A DNA stretch of 64,000 nucleotides from CBFHMJ01 sp965656875 (lineage in GTDB: Bacteria > Pseudomonadota > Gammaproteobacteria > Enterobacterales > Alteromonadaceae). The notes under the pieces were generated by a model. That model searched no databases. It saw nothing but the letters and a program-made list of their open reading frames with translations, and was not told the origin of the DNA. The stretch's first letter is position 1; every line of letters starts with the position of its first letter. The position numbers and the translations under genes were made by a program. The DNA lies in contig CBFHMJ010000003.1 of assembly GCA_965656875.1 (NCBI GenBank), forward strand, positions 248,001 through 312,000. The letters run 5' to 3'. This document shows, in pieces, positions 15,877 to 25,470 of the stretch.

Positions 15877-18800
15877 ATGTATCTCATGCGAACTATTTGT
15901 GCGTTAAGTCTTGTTGTAATGATTACAGCCTGCGGTGGTGGTGGTTCACTTACAAAATCAGGAGGTTCTGTAGGTGACGGAGGCAGTTCCGGCGGAGGCG
16001 GAACCGGTGGTGGAGGAACACCGACAACACCTGATCCCACAACACCTGTACCGGTTGTCTGGAGTATGTCAATGACCATGACCGACCAGACAGGACAACA
16101 AATTCGTAATGTATCTCAGGCCGAGCCCGGCACCCTTCAGGCAACACTTCTTAAAGACAATTCCCCGGTAGCATTCGAAGTCGTGACATTCACCACGGAA
16201 TCGACTGGTTCTCTTAATCCATCACTTGGTACCGCATTGACCAATGCGGAAGGTATTGCGTCTATTACCTTGTTGCCCGGTACAGAGGCTGGAGCGGGCC
16301 GTGCAGTTGCGACCTATATTACAGAAGATAGCGAAGATGTTTCGGCAACGTATTCATTTACCTCTGCCGGTGATGCACCGCAATCGGGTGGTGATACGGC
16401 TTTCACACTAAATCTTCAAATTATTAGTGGCGTTAGCCAGTCACCCGTGACGCAAGTTTCAGCCGCTGAACCTGTGCTTGTAGTAGCAACTGCGACTTCT
16501 ATTGAAGGCGTTCCTGTCGAAAATCGAGTAGTGACTTTCACCAGCACGCTCGGTGCTTTCAGACCAAATGTTGGCACCGCATTAACTGATTCAGATGGCG
16601 TGGCGACCATTTTACTTACTGCTGGAACGATTGAGGGGGCAGGTGAAGTTACAGCGGCTTTCGAAGCCATCGAAGCAAAAGCGGGCTTTTATACTCAGGG
16701 AGATGAAGTGGACCCGGACCAGGTTGTAGCCGATGTTGATTTCCAGATTCTAAGTTGCCCTGAAAACTGGGATCGAATTACCCGTAATCCAGCTTTATGC
16801 TCTGCGACGCAGAACATCGATGCCAGTTCTCCGGGTATTCTGTATATCGATGTTAAGAAAGCGGGGAGTACGATCCCTCTTGGTTCGACTCTCGTCTCAG
16901 CGGAAACATCAATTGGTCGAATCAGCCCGGAGACGGGGACGGCAATTACCAACGAAAACGGCATCGCCTTACTGGATTTATTAGCCGGAAGTGATGTTGG
17001 TGCCGGTGAAGTTGATATCACGGCAGTGACGACAACAGTGAAAAAAGCCTTTGAGATTGGTGCGGCGAATGTGTCGTTGCAAATTGATAATGGGCTGGAT
17101 GATGGGCAGTCGTTATCAGCAGGAGCGACGACGGTGGTCAGTGTGTCGATTGTTGGCTCTGATGGCTCACCCTGGTTACCTCCACTGGATGTTGAATTTA
17201 CCTCAAACTGTTCGGTATCCACGCCACCACTGGCACAACTGGATTCTCGAGTAACCAGTATAGGTGGTATTGCGCGAGCCACTTATCGCGCTGACGGCTG
17301 TGTGGGTGCTGATACGATAACTGCAACCGTTATAACCGGTGGAGATGCACGCTCTATTACAACCACTGTTGATGTGACAGAAGCGAATACAGGATCTATT
17401 GAATTTATTGGTGTGAGTGATTCATTCCTGGCGTTGCGCAGCACCGGTGGTGCAGGGCGAACAGAAACATCAACTGTTCAGTTCAGGGTTGTTGATGAAA
17501 ATGGTAATCCGGACCCTCAGGAATTTGTTCGATTCTCTTTAACAACTGATGTGGGTGGATTGACGTTAGATCCTGTAGAAGCATTTTCCAACAATGAAGG
17601 TATCGTGCAAACCGTAGTGCGCTCAGGCGATATTCCTGGGGCAGTGCGAGTGATTGCTGTTCACGAGGCGGAAGATGGCAATCCTGACAATCATCAGAAT
17701 CGTATTTCGGCCGTCAGTGATCAGTTGATTATTTCGACAGGAATTCCAGATAACAATAGCTTCACGCTGGCTCCGGCGGTTCTGAATCCAGAAGGTTTAC
17801 TCTTTGATAATACGACAATGGACGTCACGGTCTTTATGGCAGACCATTTCAATAATCCAGTGCCTGATGGCACCAGTGTATTTCTGACGACTGAAGGTGG
17901 TGCTATTGAACCGGGCTGTGAAACAACAAATGGTCGTTGTACGGTAGAATGGCGAAGTCAGAATCCGCGTCCATTCTCAGACTTTGATAGTCAAACCGGT
18001 TATCGCTACAGCAATGCCATTTCAGACAAGTGTGACCGTTACTTTGGTGCGCCTGCGCCATGTACGCGAGGTATCGTCAATCCGGATAGCACACCAGATC
18101 GTCCATTGGGTGGCCGGGCAACGATTCTGGCTTATGCGATTGGGGAAGAGTCATTTACGGATTTAAACAGTAATGGTGTGTTTGATGAAGGCGAATTCTA
18201 CCAGCAGTATGATTTACCTGAAGCATTTATCGATCACAATGAAAATAATCAGTTTGATGGAATAAGCTGCGCCGATCCATCGAATCCATGTGCGCCAGCT
18301 AACTCGGATGGCGGTGAATTCGAAGAATATGTGGACTTCAATAATGATGGTTCATTTTCGCTTGCTGATAACATGTATAACGGATTGTTGTGCTCTGAAG
18401 CCGCGCAACAGGCTGGTGCTTGTCGTTGGGAGACAACCCATGTTCGACGAAATATTGCGATTACCATGTCTGGCAGTACTGCTTACATGCGGTTGAGAAC
18501 CGTCGATCCGGGAACTAATTGTGCAGACTTAATCGTTAACTCTACGGTAGTTCTTGGATTGGAAGCATCAGATGTAGCAGGTCAGTGTGATATTAACAGC
18601 GTCAATATTTCAGATTTGGGTGCTGGTTCTGTGGCAAGTGTAACTTTCATCTTGTCGTTTTCTGATATTTTCAATAATCCATTACCAGCAGGCACTGAAT
18701 TGACAGTCGCTACATCAAACGGTGTTTTGGCTGGTACGACGTCATTAACCGTCCCGAGTACAAATTCAGCTGTTCCAGCGAGTATTGCTTTCAGTATTTC

Positions 18801-18909
18801 AAGAGAAAGTGTAGGGAACTCGGTTAACTCAGGAACTCTGACAATCAATGTGGAAACACCGCGTGAAATTGTTAGTTCACTCAGTATTCCGGTATTGGAT
18901 GATCGTTAA
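15877..18909 (+). CDS. large Ig-like (Big-1/invasin-type) repeat lipoprotein
   Basis: This 1010-residue protein has a lipoprotein signal ending ITAC at C19, followed by Gly, so outer-membrane delivery is expected. A Gly/Ser/Thr-rich linker (20-55) leads into several bacterial Ig-like domains of the Big-1 kind. The hallmark segments recur as GTALTNAEGIASITLLPGT (about 118-136), GTALTDSDGVATILLTAGT (233-251) and GTAITNENGIALLDLLAG (354-371). Near 758-836 there is an Asp/Asn-rich segment with DLNSNGVFDEGE and DFNNDGSFSLADN, resembling EF-hand or dockerin calcium loops. Paired cysteines occur around it. Adhesion or surface scaffolding is a fair guess; no catalytic motif is seen. GGGAGA precedes the start. 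Confidence 0.85.
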   Translation: MYLMRTICALSLVVMITACGGGGSLTKSGGSVGDGGSSGGGGTGGGGTPTTPDPTTPVPVVWSMSMTMTDQTGQQIRNVSQAEPGTLQATLLKDNSPVAFEVVTFTTESTGSLNPSLGTALTNAEGIASITLLPGTEAGAGRAVATYITEDSEDVSATYSFTSAGDAPQSGGDTAFTLNLQIISGVSQSPVTQVSAAEPVLVVATATSIEGVPVENRVVTFTSTLGAFRPNVGTALTDSDGVATILLTAGTIEGAGEVTAAFEAIEAKAGFYTQGDEVDPDQVVADVDFQILSCPENWDRITRNPALCSATQNIDASSPGILYIDVKKAGSTIPLGSTLVSAETSIGRISPETGTAITNENGIALLDLLAGSDVGAGEVDITAVTTTVKKAFEIGAANVSLQIDNGLDDGQSLSAGATTVVSVSIVGSDGSPWLPPLDVEFTSNCSVSTPPLAQLDSRVTSIGGIARATYRADGCVGADTITATVITGGDARSITTTVDVTEANTGSIEFIGVSDSFLALRSTGGAGRTETSTVQFRVVDENGNPDPQEFVRFSLTTDVGGLTLDPVEAFSNNEGIVQTVVRSGDIPGAVRVIAVHEAEDGNPDNHQNRISAVSDQLIISTGIPDNNSFTLAPAVLNPEGLLFDNTTMDVTVFMADHFNNPVPDGTSVFLTTEGGAIEPGCETTNGRCTVEWRSQNPRPFSDFDSQTGYRYSNAISDKCDRYFGAPAPCTRGIVNPDSTPDRPLGGRATILAYAIGEESFTDLNSNGVFDEGEFYQQYDLPEAFIDHNENNQFDGISCADPSNPCAPANSDGGEFEEYVDFNNDGSFSLADNMYNGLLCSEAAQQAGACRWETTHVRRNIAITMSGSTAYMRLRTVDPGTNCADLIVNSTVVLGLEASDVAGQCDINSVNISDLGAGSVASVTFILSFSDIFNNPLPAGTELTVATSNGVLAGTTSLTVPSTNSAVPASIAFSISRESVGNSVNSGTLTINVETPREIVSSLSIPVLDDR

Positions 18910-18950
18910 GAAAACTCAGGCATAGAGTTGCAAAGAAAAGACATACAAAG

Positions 18951-18982
18951 AAAAAGGAGGGTGCCGGGCATCCTCCTTTTTT
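18951..18982. terminator. bidirectional rho-independent terminator
   Basis: AAAAAGGAGG ... TCCTCCTTTTTT forms a strong hairpin between the Ig-like lipoprotein gene and the convergent astB. Confidence 0.85.
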
Positions 18983-19065
18983 ATTTGAGCTTTTTAAAAG
19001 CTTGATTTGTTACTTCGTTGTGTAAAGTACGTGGTGTAAAGCAAATTTATGCAACACGTATCGAA

Positions 19066-20415
19066 TTACACTTGCTGGAATGGATAAACAGAACCAAGAT
19101 GCAGAATCTGAGTCAATTCGTCCAGTGCAGTTAATGATTCGGTGACCAGTTGCGGATCGCGTAGATCGTCTTCCAGTAGTTGGTCACGGTAGTGCTTATC
19201 AACCCAGCTATTAAGCGTAGTAAATAACTCATCAGACATTAAACAGTGCTGGTTAACCGCATTTAATTCAGCGTCGTTAAGTGCAACACGCAGTCTCAGA
19301 CAAGCAGGACCACCGCCATTTTGCATACTTTGCTTCACGTTGAAGAACTTCACCTGTTTAATTGGAGTGCCCAATGTCGGTAGCTTTTCAAGGTAAGCCG
19401 CTACAGACTCGTCTTCCTGACAATCTGTCGGTGCGATTAGCGCCATAGTGCCATCCGGTAAGGTGATGATCTGAGTATTGAACAGGTAAGTTTTAACAGC
19501 CGAATTAACACTGACATCTGCAGTATCAACTTTAATGAAATGCATCTCAGTGCCAGCCATTTTAGAACGGATTTCATCGAATGCCTGTTCCGTGTTTAAA
19601 AATGCCTGCTCGTGATAAAACAATACGTTCTGGTTACCAACTGATATAACGTCGTTATGGAAAACACCCATATCAATCGTTTCAGGGTTTTGTTGGACAT
19701 AAACTACATTGCTGTCGTTTAAACCATGTAATCTGGCCACAGCCTGGCTGGCTTCAAATGTTTGACGCGCCGGGAATTTTGCTGGTGCAATTTTACTTGA
19801 ATCAAATGCGTGGCGGCCGTAAACAAACATCTCTACACCAGACTTATCATACTCACTACAGAAACGCGTATGATTAGCGGCACCTTCATCACCGAAGTGA
19901 TCATTCTCAGGTAAATGAGTGTGGTGAACGAAATGCTGTTCGTTATTGAACATTGCTTTCAGGATGTTGCCAGTAACCCCAGGTTCCAGCGAACGGTGGA
20001 ACTTGTTTGTCAGGTTGGCTGGCGTAAAATGTACTTTGTTATCCGCTGTGTCGCCTGATGGAGAGACTGTGGCCGCATTTGCTGTCCACATGCTGGATGC
20101 TGAGTAACAGGCTCTGAGTACGGCGGGCGCTTGTTTTGCTGCGGCTTCTAAAATCTGAGCATCTGAGCCCGTGAAACCGAGACGACGTAGTGTATTCAGA
20201 TCGGGGCGTTGCTGAGGTGCGAGTACGCCTTGCTTCATGCCCATGTCGTGTAATGCTTTCATTTTAGCTAAACCTTGCTTAGCTGCATTTTTCGGACTTG
20301 AGGCTTGATTTGCGTTTGAGTAAGAAGCGACATTACCAAAAGATAAGCCGGCGTAGTTGTGTGTTGGTCCTACCAGACCATCAAAATTTGCTTCAAAACA
20401 CTTCATTTTTTTCAT
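19066..20415 (-). CDS. astB: N-succinylarginine dihydrolase
   Basis: This 449-residue protein matches AstB along its length: EANFDGLVGPTHNYAGLSFG at the start, NLTNKFHRSLEPGVT, FHNDVISVGNQNVLF with the catalytic His, and NGGGPACLRLRVAL with the nucleophilic Cys. The family removes two ammonia and CO2 from N2-succinylarginine to give succinylornithine, step two of the arginine succinyltransferase pathway. ATG 20415 has AAGG five bases upstream; ATG 20406 is also possible. The other ast genes (astA, astC, astD, astE) are not in the window. Confidence 0.95.
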   Translation of the reverse strand: MKKMKCFEANFDGLVGPTHNYAGLSFGNVASYSNANQASSPKNAAKQGLAKMKALHDMGMKQGVLAPQQRPDLNTLRRLGFTGSDAQILEAAAKQAPAVLRACYSASSMWTANAATVSPSGDTADNKVHFTPANLTNKFHRSLEPGVTGNILKAMFNNEQHFVHHTHLPENDHFGDEGAANHTRFCSEYDKSGVEMFVYGRHAFDSSKIAPAKFPARQTFEASQAVARLHGLNDSNVVYVQQNPETIDMGVFHNDVISVGNQNVLFYHEQAFLNTEQAFDEIRSKMAGTEMHFIKVDTADVSVNSAVKTYLFNTQIITLPDGTMALIAPTDCQEDESVAAYLEKLPTLGTPIKQVKFFNVKQSMQNGGGPACLRLRVALNDAELNAVNQHCLMSDELFTTLNSWVDKHYRDQLLEDDLRDPQLVTESLTALDELTQILHLGSVYPFQQV

Positions 20416-20907
20416 TGCACCTTTTAATGTATCGGCTTTATTCTTATTATTAGTGCCTTTTTGAAAAGTGGTACTGCGATTCCTGTTGGAATAATGGCGC
20501 AAAGTATACGCGAAAATTACCTTGTTATACCAATCCCTGTTAGTGCTTATTCAAGGTTTATAAAGCATTGATTCATTATTGAGTGCAGATCAGACCAGCT
20601 GAGAAGCGCTTGTATGAATTTCAGGTTTTTACAGAGAAAGATTGACCCGAATCGATTTCAGTATTAATAAGATTGCTTAGCAAGTGTGTGTTAATGATGA
20701 GAGTTCAGTCATAAAGTGGAGTTCTAACGCGTGGCTGGCGCTATTTGGGACGATAAGATCCGTTTGTTTGCATGGTTTTTCGGCATACATACATGAATAG
20801 TGTGAAATCAGTACCCGGTTGCTATTTGTTGTAATGAGTTTTTAATGCCAGATTATTCAGACGCATCTGTCGCCTGTTTCTTATTTAGTTAAGGTTTATG
20901 AAAATAT
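20416..20907. other. 492-base intergenic region between divergent astB and topA
   Basis: Non-coding and AT-rich; it should hold the promoters of both genes. One possible topA promoter has TTGACC at 20643 followed 17 bases later by TAATAA, a poor -10. No repeats, RNA genes or operators are recognised. Confidence 0.4.
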
Positions 20908-23574
20908 ATGGGTAAGTCATTAGTTATTGTCGAGTCACCGGCTAAAGCTAAAACGATTAATAAATATCTTGGAAAGGATTACGTCGTTAAATCCAGCGTC
21001 GGTCACATCAGAGATCTTCCGACGTCTGGAAAAGCCCAGGGCCAGAGAGCAAAATCAACCGTTGATTTAAAGAAGCTCTCACCAGAAGAAAAAGCGGCTT
21101 ATAAAAAGAAGAAAGAATATGATTCGTTAGTAAACCGGATGGGGATTGATCCTCAGAATAACTGGGCCGCGCACTACGAAGTGCTACCAAATAAAGAAAA
21201 GGTAGTAAAAGAATTACAACAACTTGCTGAGAAATCAGATCAAATCTTCCTCGCAACGGATTTGGACCGCGAGGGGGAAGCAATTGCGTGGCATCTTCAA
21301 GAGATCATCGGTGGAGATGAAGACAAATATAAGCGAGTTGTCTTTAACGAGATCACTAAAAATGCAATCCAGGCGGCATTCTCTGAACCAGGTGAATTGA
21401 ATATTGACCGGGTTCATGCACAACAAGCCAGACGTTTTCTGGATCGTGTTGTTGGTTTTATGGTGTCGCCGTTATTGTGGAAAAAAGTTGCGCGTGGTTT
21501 ATCTGCTGGTCGGGTTCAGTCAGTTGCTGTTCGGCTGGTGGTTGAACGTGAACGAGAAATCAAAGCATTCGTACCAGAAGAGTTTTGGGACGTACATGCG
21601 GACTTGTCGACACAGGATAATCATGCGTTAAGAATGCAAGTCACCAAACAACAGGGTGCAGCGTTCAAGCCGGTTAATAAAGCTGAGACTGATTTAGCTG
21701 TTGAATTACTCAATAGTGCGTCATTCAGTGTCATTAAGCGTGAAAACAAACCGACCAGCAGTAAACCTGGCGCGCCGTTTATCACGTCTACACTACAGCA
21801 AGCCGCCAGTACTCGTCTGGGTTATGGTGTTAAAAAGACCATGATGCTGGCTCAGCGCTTGTACGAAGCGGGCCATATTACTTATATGAGAACCGACTCA
21901 ACCGCATTGAGTAAAGATGCTGTTGAAGCTTGCCGAGGATTTATCGAATCTTCATTTGGTCAACAATACCTGCCTGACAGCCCTAATACGTATTCCAGCA
22001 AAGGCAACGCTCAGGAAGCGCACGAAGCGATTCGTCCTTCTGATGTAATGATTAATGCTGAATCGCTGACCAATATGGAAGCAGACGCTAAAAAATTATA
22101 TGAATTGATTTGGCGTCAGTTTGTTGCTTGTCAGATGGTGCCTGCGAAATATGATTCGTCAACCATTACTGCTTCAGCAGGCGATTTTGAATTGCGTGCG
22201 AAAGGTCGTGTACTTAAATTTGATGGCTGGACGCGTGTTCAACCAGCGATCAAAAAGAAAGGTGAAGAAGATAACAGTTTGCCAGATGTTGCAACTGGTG
22301 AAGCGTTATCACTGAAACAACTGGATCCTAAGCAGCACTTTACTAAACCGGTTGCCCGCTTTAACGAAGCATCTCTGGTTAAAGAGCTTGAGAAACGTGG
22401 TATTGGTCGTCCATCGACTTATGCATCTATCATTTCCACGATTCAGGATCGAGGTTATGTGCGTGTTGAGAACAAACGTTTCTACGCAGAAAAGATGGGT
22501 GAGATAGTTAATGATCGCCTGGTTGAAAACTTTACTGATTTATTGAGTTATGACTTTACCGCGAATATGGAGCATCGTCTTGATGACATTGCGGCCGGTA
22601 GTTCGTCATGGACCAATGTGCTTGATAGCTTTTACGGTGATTTTTCACAGAAGCTGGAAACCGCAAATCTTGACCCGGAACAGGGTGGAATGCGTCTGAA
22701 TCAGTTTGTGCTGACAGACATTGATTGCCCGGAATGTTCTCGTAAGATGGGAATCAGAACAGCATCAACCGGGGTATTCCTGGGTTGTTCCGGTTACCAG
22801 TTACCACCAAAAGAACGTTGCACAAAAACAATGAATCTGGTGCCTGGTGAAGAGGCTATCAGTGCTGATGAAGAAGAGCTGGAAACAGAAATGCTTCGTC
22901 AGAAAGAACGTTGTGACAAATGTGGCACAGCAATGGACAGTTACCTGATCGATGAAACCCGTAAATTGCATGTTTGTGGTAATAACCCAAGTTGTGATGG
23001 CTACAAAGTAGAGCAGGGGACATTCAGGATTAAAGGTTATGATGGGCCGCTTATCGAGTGTGATAAGTGTGGTTCAGATATGCAGTTAAAATCAGGGCGA
23101 TTTGGTAAGTACTTCGGATGTACTAATGATGATTGTTCTAATACTCGTAAATTACTGAAAAACGGTGAGGCTGCGCCGCCGAAGGAAGATCCGGTTCATT
23201 TACCTGAACTTGAATGTGAAAAATCAGAAGCTTATTTTGTGTTGCGTGATGGTGCGAGTGGTATTTTCCTTGCCGCTTCAACATTTCCTAAATCAAGGGA
23301 AACTCGCGCTCCTAAAGTTGCAGAATTAAAACGTTTCCGTGATCGCATTTCTCCAAAGTTTTATTATCTGGCTGATGCGCCGGCAACAGATCCTGACGGT
23401 AATAATTCTATTGTTCGTTTTAGTCGTAAGACAAAAGAACAATACGTGATGACTGAAAAAGAAGGTAAAGCAACGGGCTGGACGGCGAAATTTGTTAACG
23501 GTGGTTGGGTAGAAGAATTACCAAAGAAAAAAGCACCTCGCAAAACTGCTGCGAAGAAGAAAGAAACGGCATAG
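20908..23574 (+). CDS. topA: DNA topoisomerase I
   Basis: This 888-residue type IA topoisomerase has the Toprim start SLVIVESPAKAKTI, the acidic triad in LATDLDREGEAIAWHL, and the active-site tyrosine Y326 in ITYMRTDS (E. coli Y319). Three C-terminal zinc-ribbon modules follow (CPECSRKM, CDKCGTAMD, CDKCGSDMQ, each with a second Cys pair), then a Lys-rich tail. It relaxes negative supercoils. The gene is a single unit with its own terminator; cysB follows 3.8 kb on, recalling the topA-cysB neighbourhood of enterics. Confidence 0.98.
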   Translation: MGKSLVIVESPAKAKTINKYLGKDYVVKSSVGHIRDLPTSGKAQGQRAKSTVDLKKLSPEEKAAYKKKKEYDSLVNRMGIDPQNNWAAHYEVLPNKEKVVKELQQLAEKSDQIFLATDLDREGEAIAWHLQEIIGGDEDKYKRVVFNEITKNAIQAAFSEPGELNIDRVHAQQARRFLDRVVGFMVSPLLWKKVARGLSAGRVQSVAVRLVVEREREIKAFVPEEFWDVHADLSTQDNHALRMQVTKQQGAAFKPVNKAETDLAVELLNSASFSVIKRENKPTSSKPGAPFITSTLQQAASTRLGYGVKKTMMLAQRLYEAGHITYMRTDSTALSKDAVEACRGFIESSFGQQYLPDSPNTYSSKGNAQEAHEAIRPSDVMINAESLTNMEADAKKLYELIWRQFVACQMVPAKYDSSTITASAGDFELRAKGRVLKFDGWTRVQPAIKKKGEEDNSLPDVATGEALSLKQLDPKQHFTKPVARFNEASLVKELEKRGIGRPSTYASIISTIQDRGYVRVENKRFYAEKMGEIVNDRLVENFTDLLSYDFTANMEHRLDDIAAGSSSWTNVLDSFYGDFSQKLETANLDPEQGGMRLNQFVLTDIDCPECSRKMGIRTASTGVFLGCSGYQLPPKERCTKTMNLVPGEEAISADEEELETEMLRQKERCDKCGTAMDSYLIDETRKLHVCGNNPSCDGYKVEQGTFRIKGYDGPLIECDKCGSDMQLKSGRFGKYFGCTNDDCSNTRKLLKNGEAAPPKEDPVHLPELECEKSEAYFVLRDGASGIFLAASTFPKSRETRAPKVAELKRFRDRISPKFYYLADAPATDPDGNNSIVRFSRKTKEQYVMTEKEGKATGWTAKFVNGGWVEELPKKKAPRKTAAKKKETA

Positions 23575-23634
23575 ATTTATTTTGTGTTGAGGCTGAATGC
23601 ATGATTTAAATTCATTCAGCGAGCCATTGTTATG

Positions 23635-23669
23635 AAAAAGCCGATTATCGTCTGGATAATCGGCTTTTT
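23635..23669 (+). terminator. topA rho-independent terminator
   Basis: A 15-bp perfect stem, AAAAAGCCGATTATC / GATAATCGGCTTTTT, with a 5-base loop. A second, weaker inverted repeat GCTGAATG / CATTCAGC (about 23592-23620) precedes it. Confidence 0.92.
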
Positions 23670-23913
23670 ACGTTTATGGCTGACTTTTTGTATTAATGGC
23701 CATAACACCATGTAAAAACCGTTTTATCCATTCACAGAGCTTCCTGTTTGCCTGTATAAGCGATTCATTCAATAGCGTCAGGACAATATGTTTTAGTGGC
23801 CAAAAAGGTATGAGTACAAGAAGCGGGTTGCGATAGTGAAAAGGGCATAAAAAAGCCCGGATATTTGAACCAGGCTTAGTGAGTATAACTTTGACGTTGT
23901 TAACCGGTCACTG
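23670..23913. other. intergenic region between topA terminator and a leftward gene
   Basis: No coding region or repeat is supported; only the leftward gene's terminator lies at its right end. Confidence 0.5.
23849..23878 (-). terminator. terminator of the leftward signalling operon
   Basis: Read on the minus strand, AAGCCTGG and CCGGGCTT form an imperfect stem around a 7-9-base loop and run into TTTTTT, just after the stop of the gene at 23914. Confidence 0.65.
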
Positions 23914-24678
23914 TTACCATTTTTTCTTCGGTGCAAACAGTTCATCCAGATCGTCTTTATCTTCATTTTTTCTGGCATCACGCGCATTGGTGGATTTCAA
24001 TTCCGATGTGATCTGATGAAGATAACCAAGAATTTCTTCTTTCTTCGATGTGATGTATTCATCGTTGTATGACTGTGCTTCAAGTGTTGCAAGGGCCTTT
24101 TCGTAATATTGTCGGGCAGAGCCAAGCATATTGGTTGTTTGAGCTGATTTACCGCGTTTAATATGACTATCAATATTAATTTTCAACTGTATTTTCTCAA
24201 GGCGACGGTCTTCAGTCATAAACACTTGTGTATCAACTTTGCCTTTGCTGTGTTCGCTTCGCATTACTGAGCGAAGCTTTTTGATGCCCTGAATTAGTCC
24301 TATAAGTTGTTTTTCACCATCAGGAATCTGAATGTTATCGTCAGACTGTGGGGCGTCAGGTGAGCCATTCATTTCACTGATTCGGCGATCTGACTCACTG
24401 ACCCGTTGTTTAAGACCTTGCATATCCGGCTGGATTTCCTGCATCGCTTTTAAGGCCGCGTGAATTCGGTTGTGGAGGATTTTGATCGCATTGACTGAAA
24501 GTGGAACGTTTGCGCTATTCATTAAGACAGTCTCTGTCTCTTCTACAATCGCTTTATGTTTCGAAATTTGTTGTTTTCTCTCAGCATCCTGCTTTTCTTT
24601 ATGTTGCTGGATGGCATTGACAGCTACCGCGACAACAAGTAAAGCGATTACTAATCCGATTACTATTGTGTACATCAT
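23914..24678 (-). CDS. hypothetical membrane-anchored coiled-coil protein
   Basis: This 254-residue protein has one N-terminal hydrophobic segment (TIVIGLVIALLVVAVAVNA). The rest is a long, polar, largely helical region with predicted coiled-coil character (QQHKEKQDAERKQQISKH; LKQRVSESDRRISEM). The C-terminal half reads like a helical repeat, GSARQYYEKALATLEAQ, similar to one TPR unit. The end, DDLDELFAPKKKW, is a distinctive acidic-then-basic tail. No enzyme motif is seen. It lies 105 bases after the histidine kinase in the same direction and may be a third operon member. Function unknown. Confidence 0.7.
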   Translation of the reverse strand: MMYTIVIGLVIALLVVAVAVNAIQQHKEKQDAERKQQISKHKAIVEETETVLMNSANVPLSVNAIKILHNRIHAALKAMQEIQPDMQGLKQRVSESDRRISEMNGSPDAPQSDDNIQIPDGEKQLIGLIQGIKKLRSVMRSEHSKGKVDTQVFMTEDRRLEKIQLKINIDSHIKRGKSAQTTNMLGSARQYYEKALATLEAQSYNDEYITSKKEEILGYLHQITSELKSTNARDARKNEDKDDLDELFAPKKKW

Positions 24679-24783
24679 TGCGCAAGTGTCTCTCTTTTAA
24701 TTAGTTTTTCAGCAATTTTCATCAATACTACCTGACCGGGTTGAATAAATCTATCAAGGGGTGTTTATCATTCACATATGATG

Positions 24784-25470
24784 TTATGGAAGAATTAAAG
24801 AAAAGACATTTTTGCCATCCCGGCATTTATTTCTCAGTTCAATCCGACCACAAGCGTCACCTTTTGTGTGTGCTCTTGCAATAGTATCCGCAAAGTAAAG
24901 CCCCAGGCCTGTTTTTCCTTTGGCCAGATCAACATCGTTCATTTGTTTAATGAGCATTGACTCAGGAAAGCCCGGACCATTGTCATAAACTGATACCACC
25001 AGTTCATCTTCTTTCAGCCTGGCAGTAATGCTGATCTCGGTTTTAGTATAGCGCAACGCATTTATAAAGATATCGTTTAATAAGTGGCTGATAAGTGATT
25101 TATCCATGTACCAGTTAAGATCCGGATCGATATCAATGTTGATCATGATATCCCTGTTCGCAGAATACAATTCATTCTTGGCTATCAGTTCATCAATAAT
25201 GTCTGCTACAAAGCACTCTTCAATCGATAAGGGTAGTTCGTCATGGTCAATGCGGTACAGTGACAGTAGCTGCAATAATTGAGTATTCAGGCGCTCAGCC
25301 TGATAATGAATCCAGGCCAGTTCACCAGAAGCTTCGTTATTCTGTTCAGACAGGTTCTGGTGAATGGTTTCGATTGATTGTGTCAGGAGGAACAGGGAGT
25401 TTTTCATGTCGTGAACGGAAGTGGCGAGGACTGTTGCAAAGGAGATTGGTGTTGTTGTTTTTTTCGTCAT
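24784..25470 (-). CDS. sensor-less histidine kinase
   Basis: The protein has 228 residues with no transmembrane or sensory domain. The DHp helix begins almost at the N-terminus with H20 in TSVHDMKNSLFLL. The HATPase domain has the N box (NDIFINALRYTK), G1 (VYDNGPGFP) and G2 (GKTGLGLYFAD). It should be cytoplasmic and phosphorylate a partner receiver. Its ATG overlaps the stop of the receiver-TPR gene (ATGA), so the pair is coupled and almost surely cognate. Input probably comes through protein contacts. Confidence 0.92.
   Translation of the reverse strand: MTKKTTTPISFATVLATSVHDMKNSLFLLTQSIETIHQNLSEQNNEASGELAWIHYQAERLNTQLLQLLSLYRIDHDELPLSIEECFVADIIDELIAKNELYSANRDIMINIDIDPDLNWYMDKSLISHLLNDIFINALRYTKTEISITARLKEDELVVSVYDNGPGFPESMLIKQMNDVDLAKGKTGLGLYFADTIARAHTKGDACGRIELRNKCRDGKNVFSLILP

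Noticed and set aside
16695..17282. Long reverse-strand open frames inside the Ig-like lipoprotein gene
   Set aside because: They arise from the Thr/Ser/Gly-rich codon use of the real gene and have no start signals.
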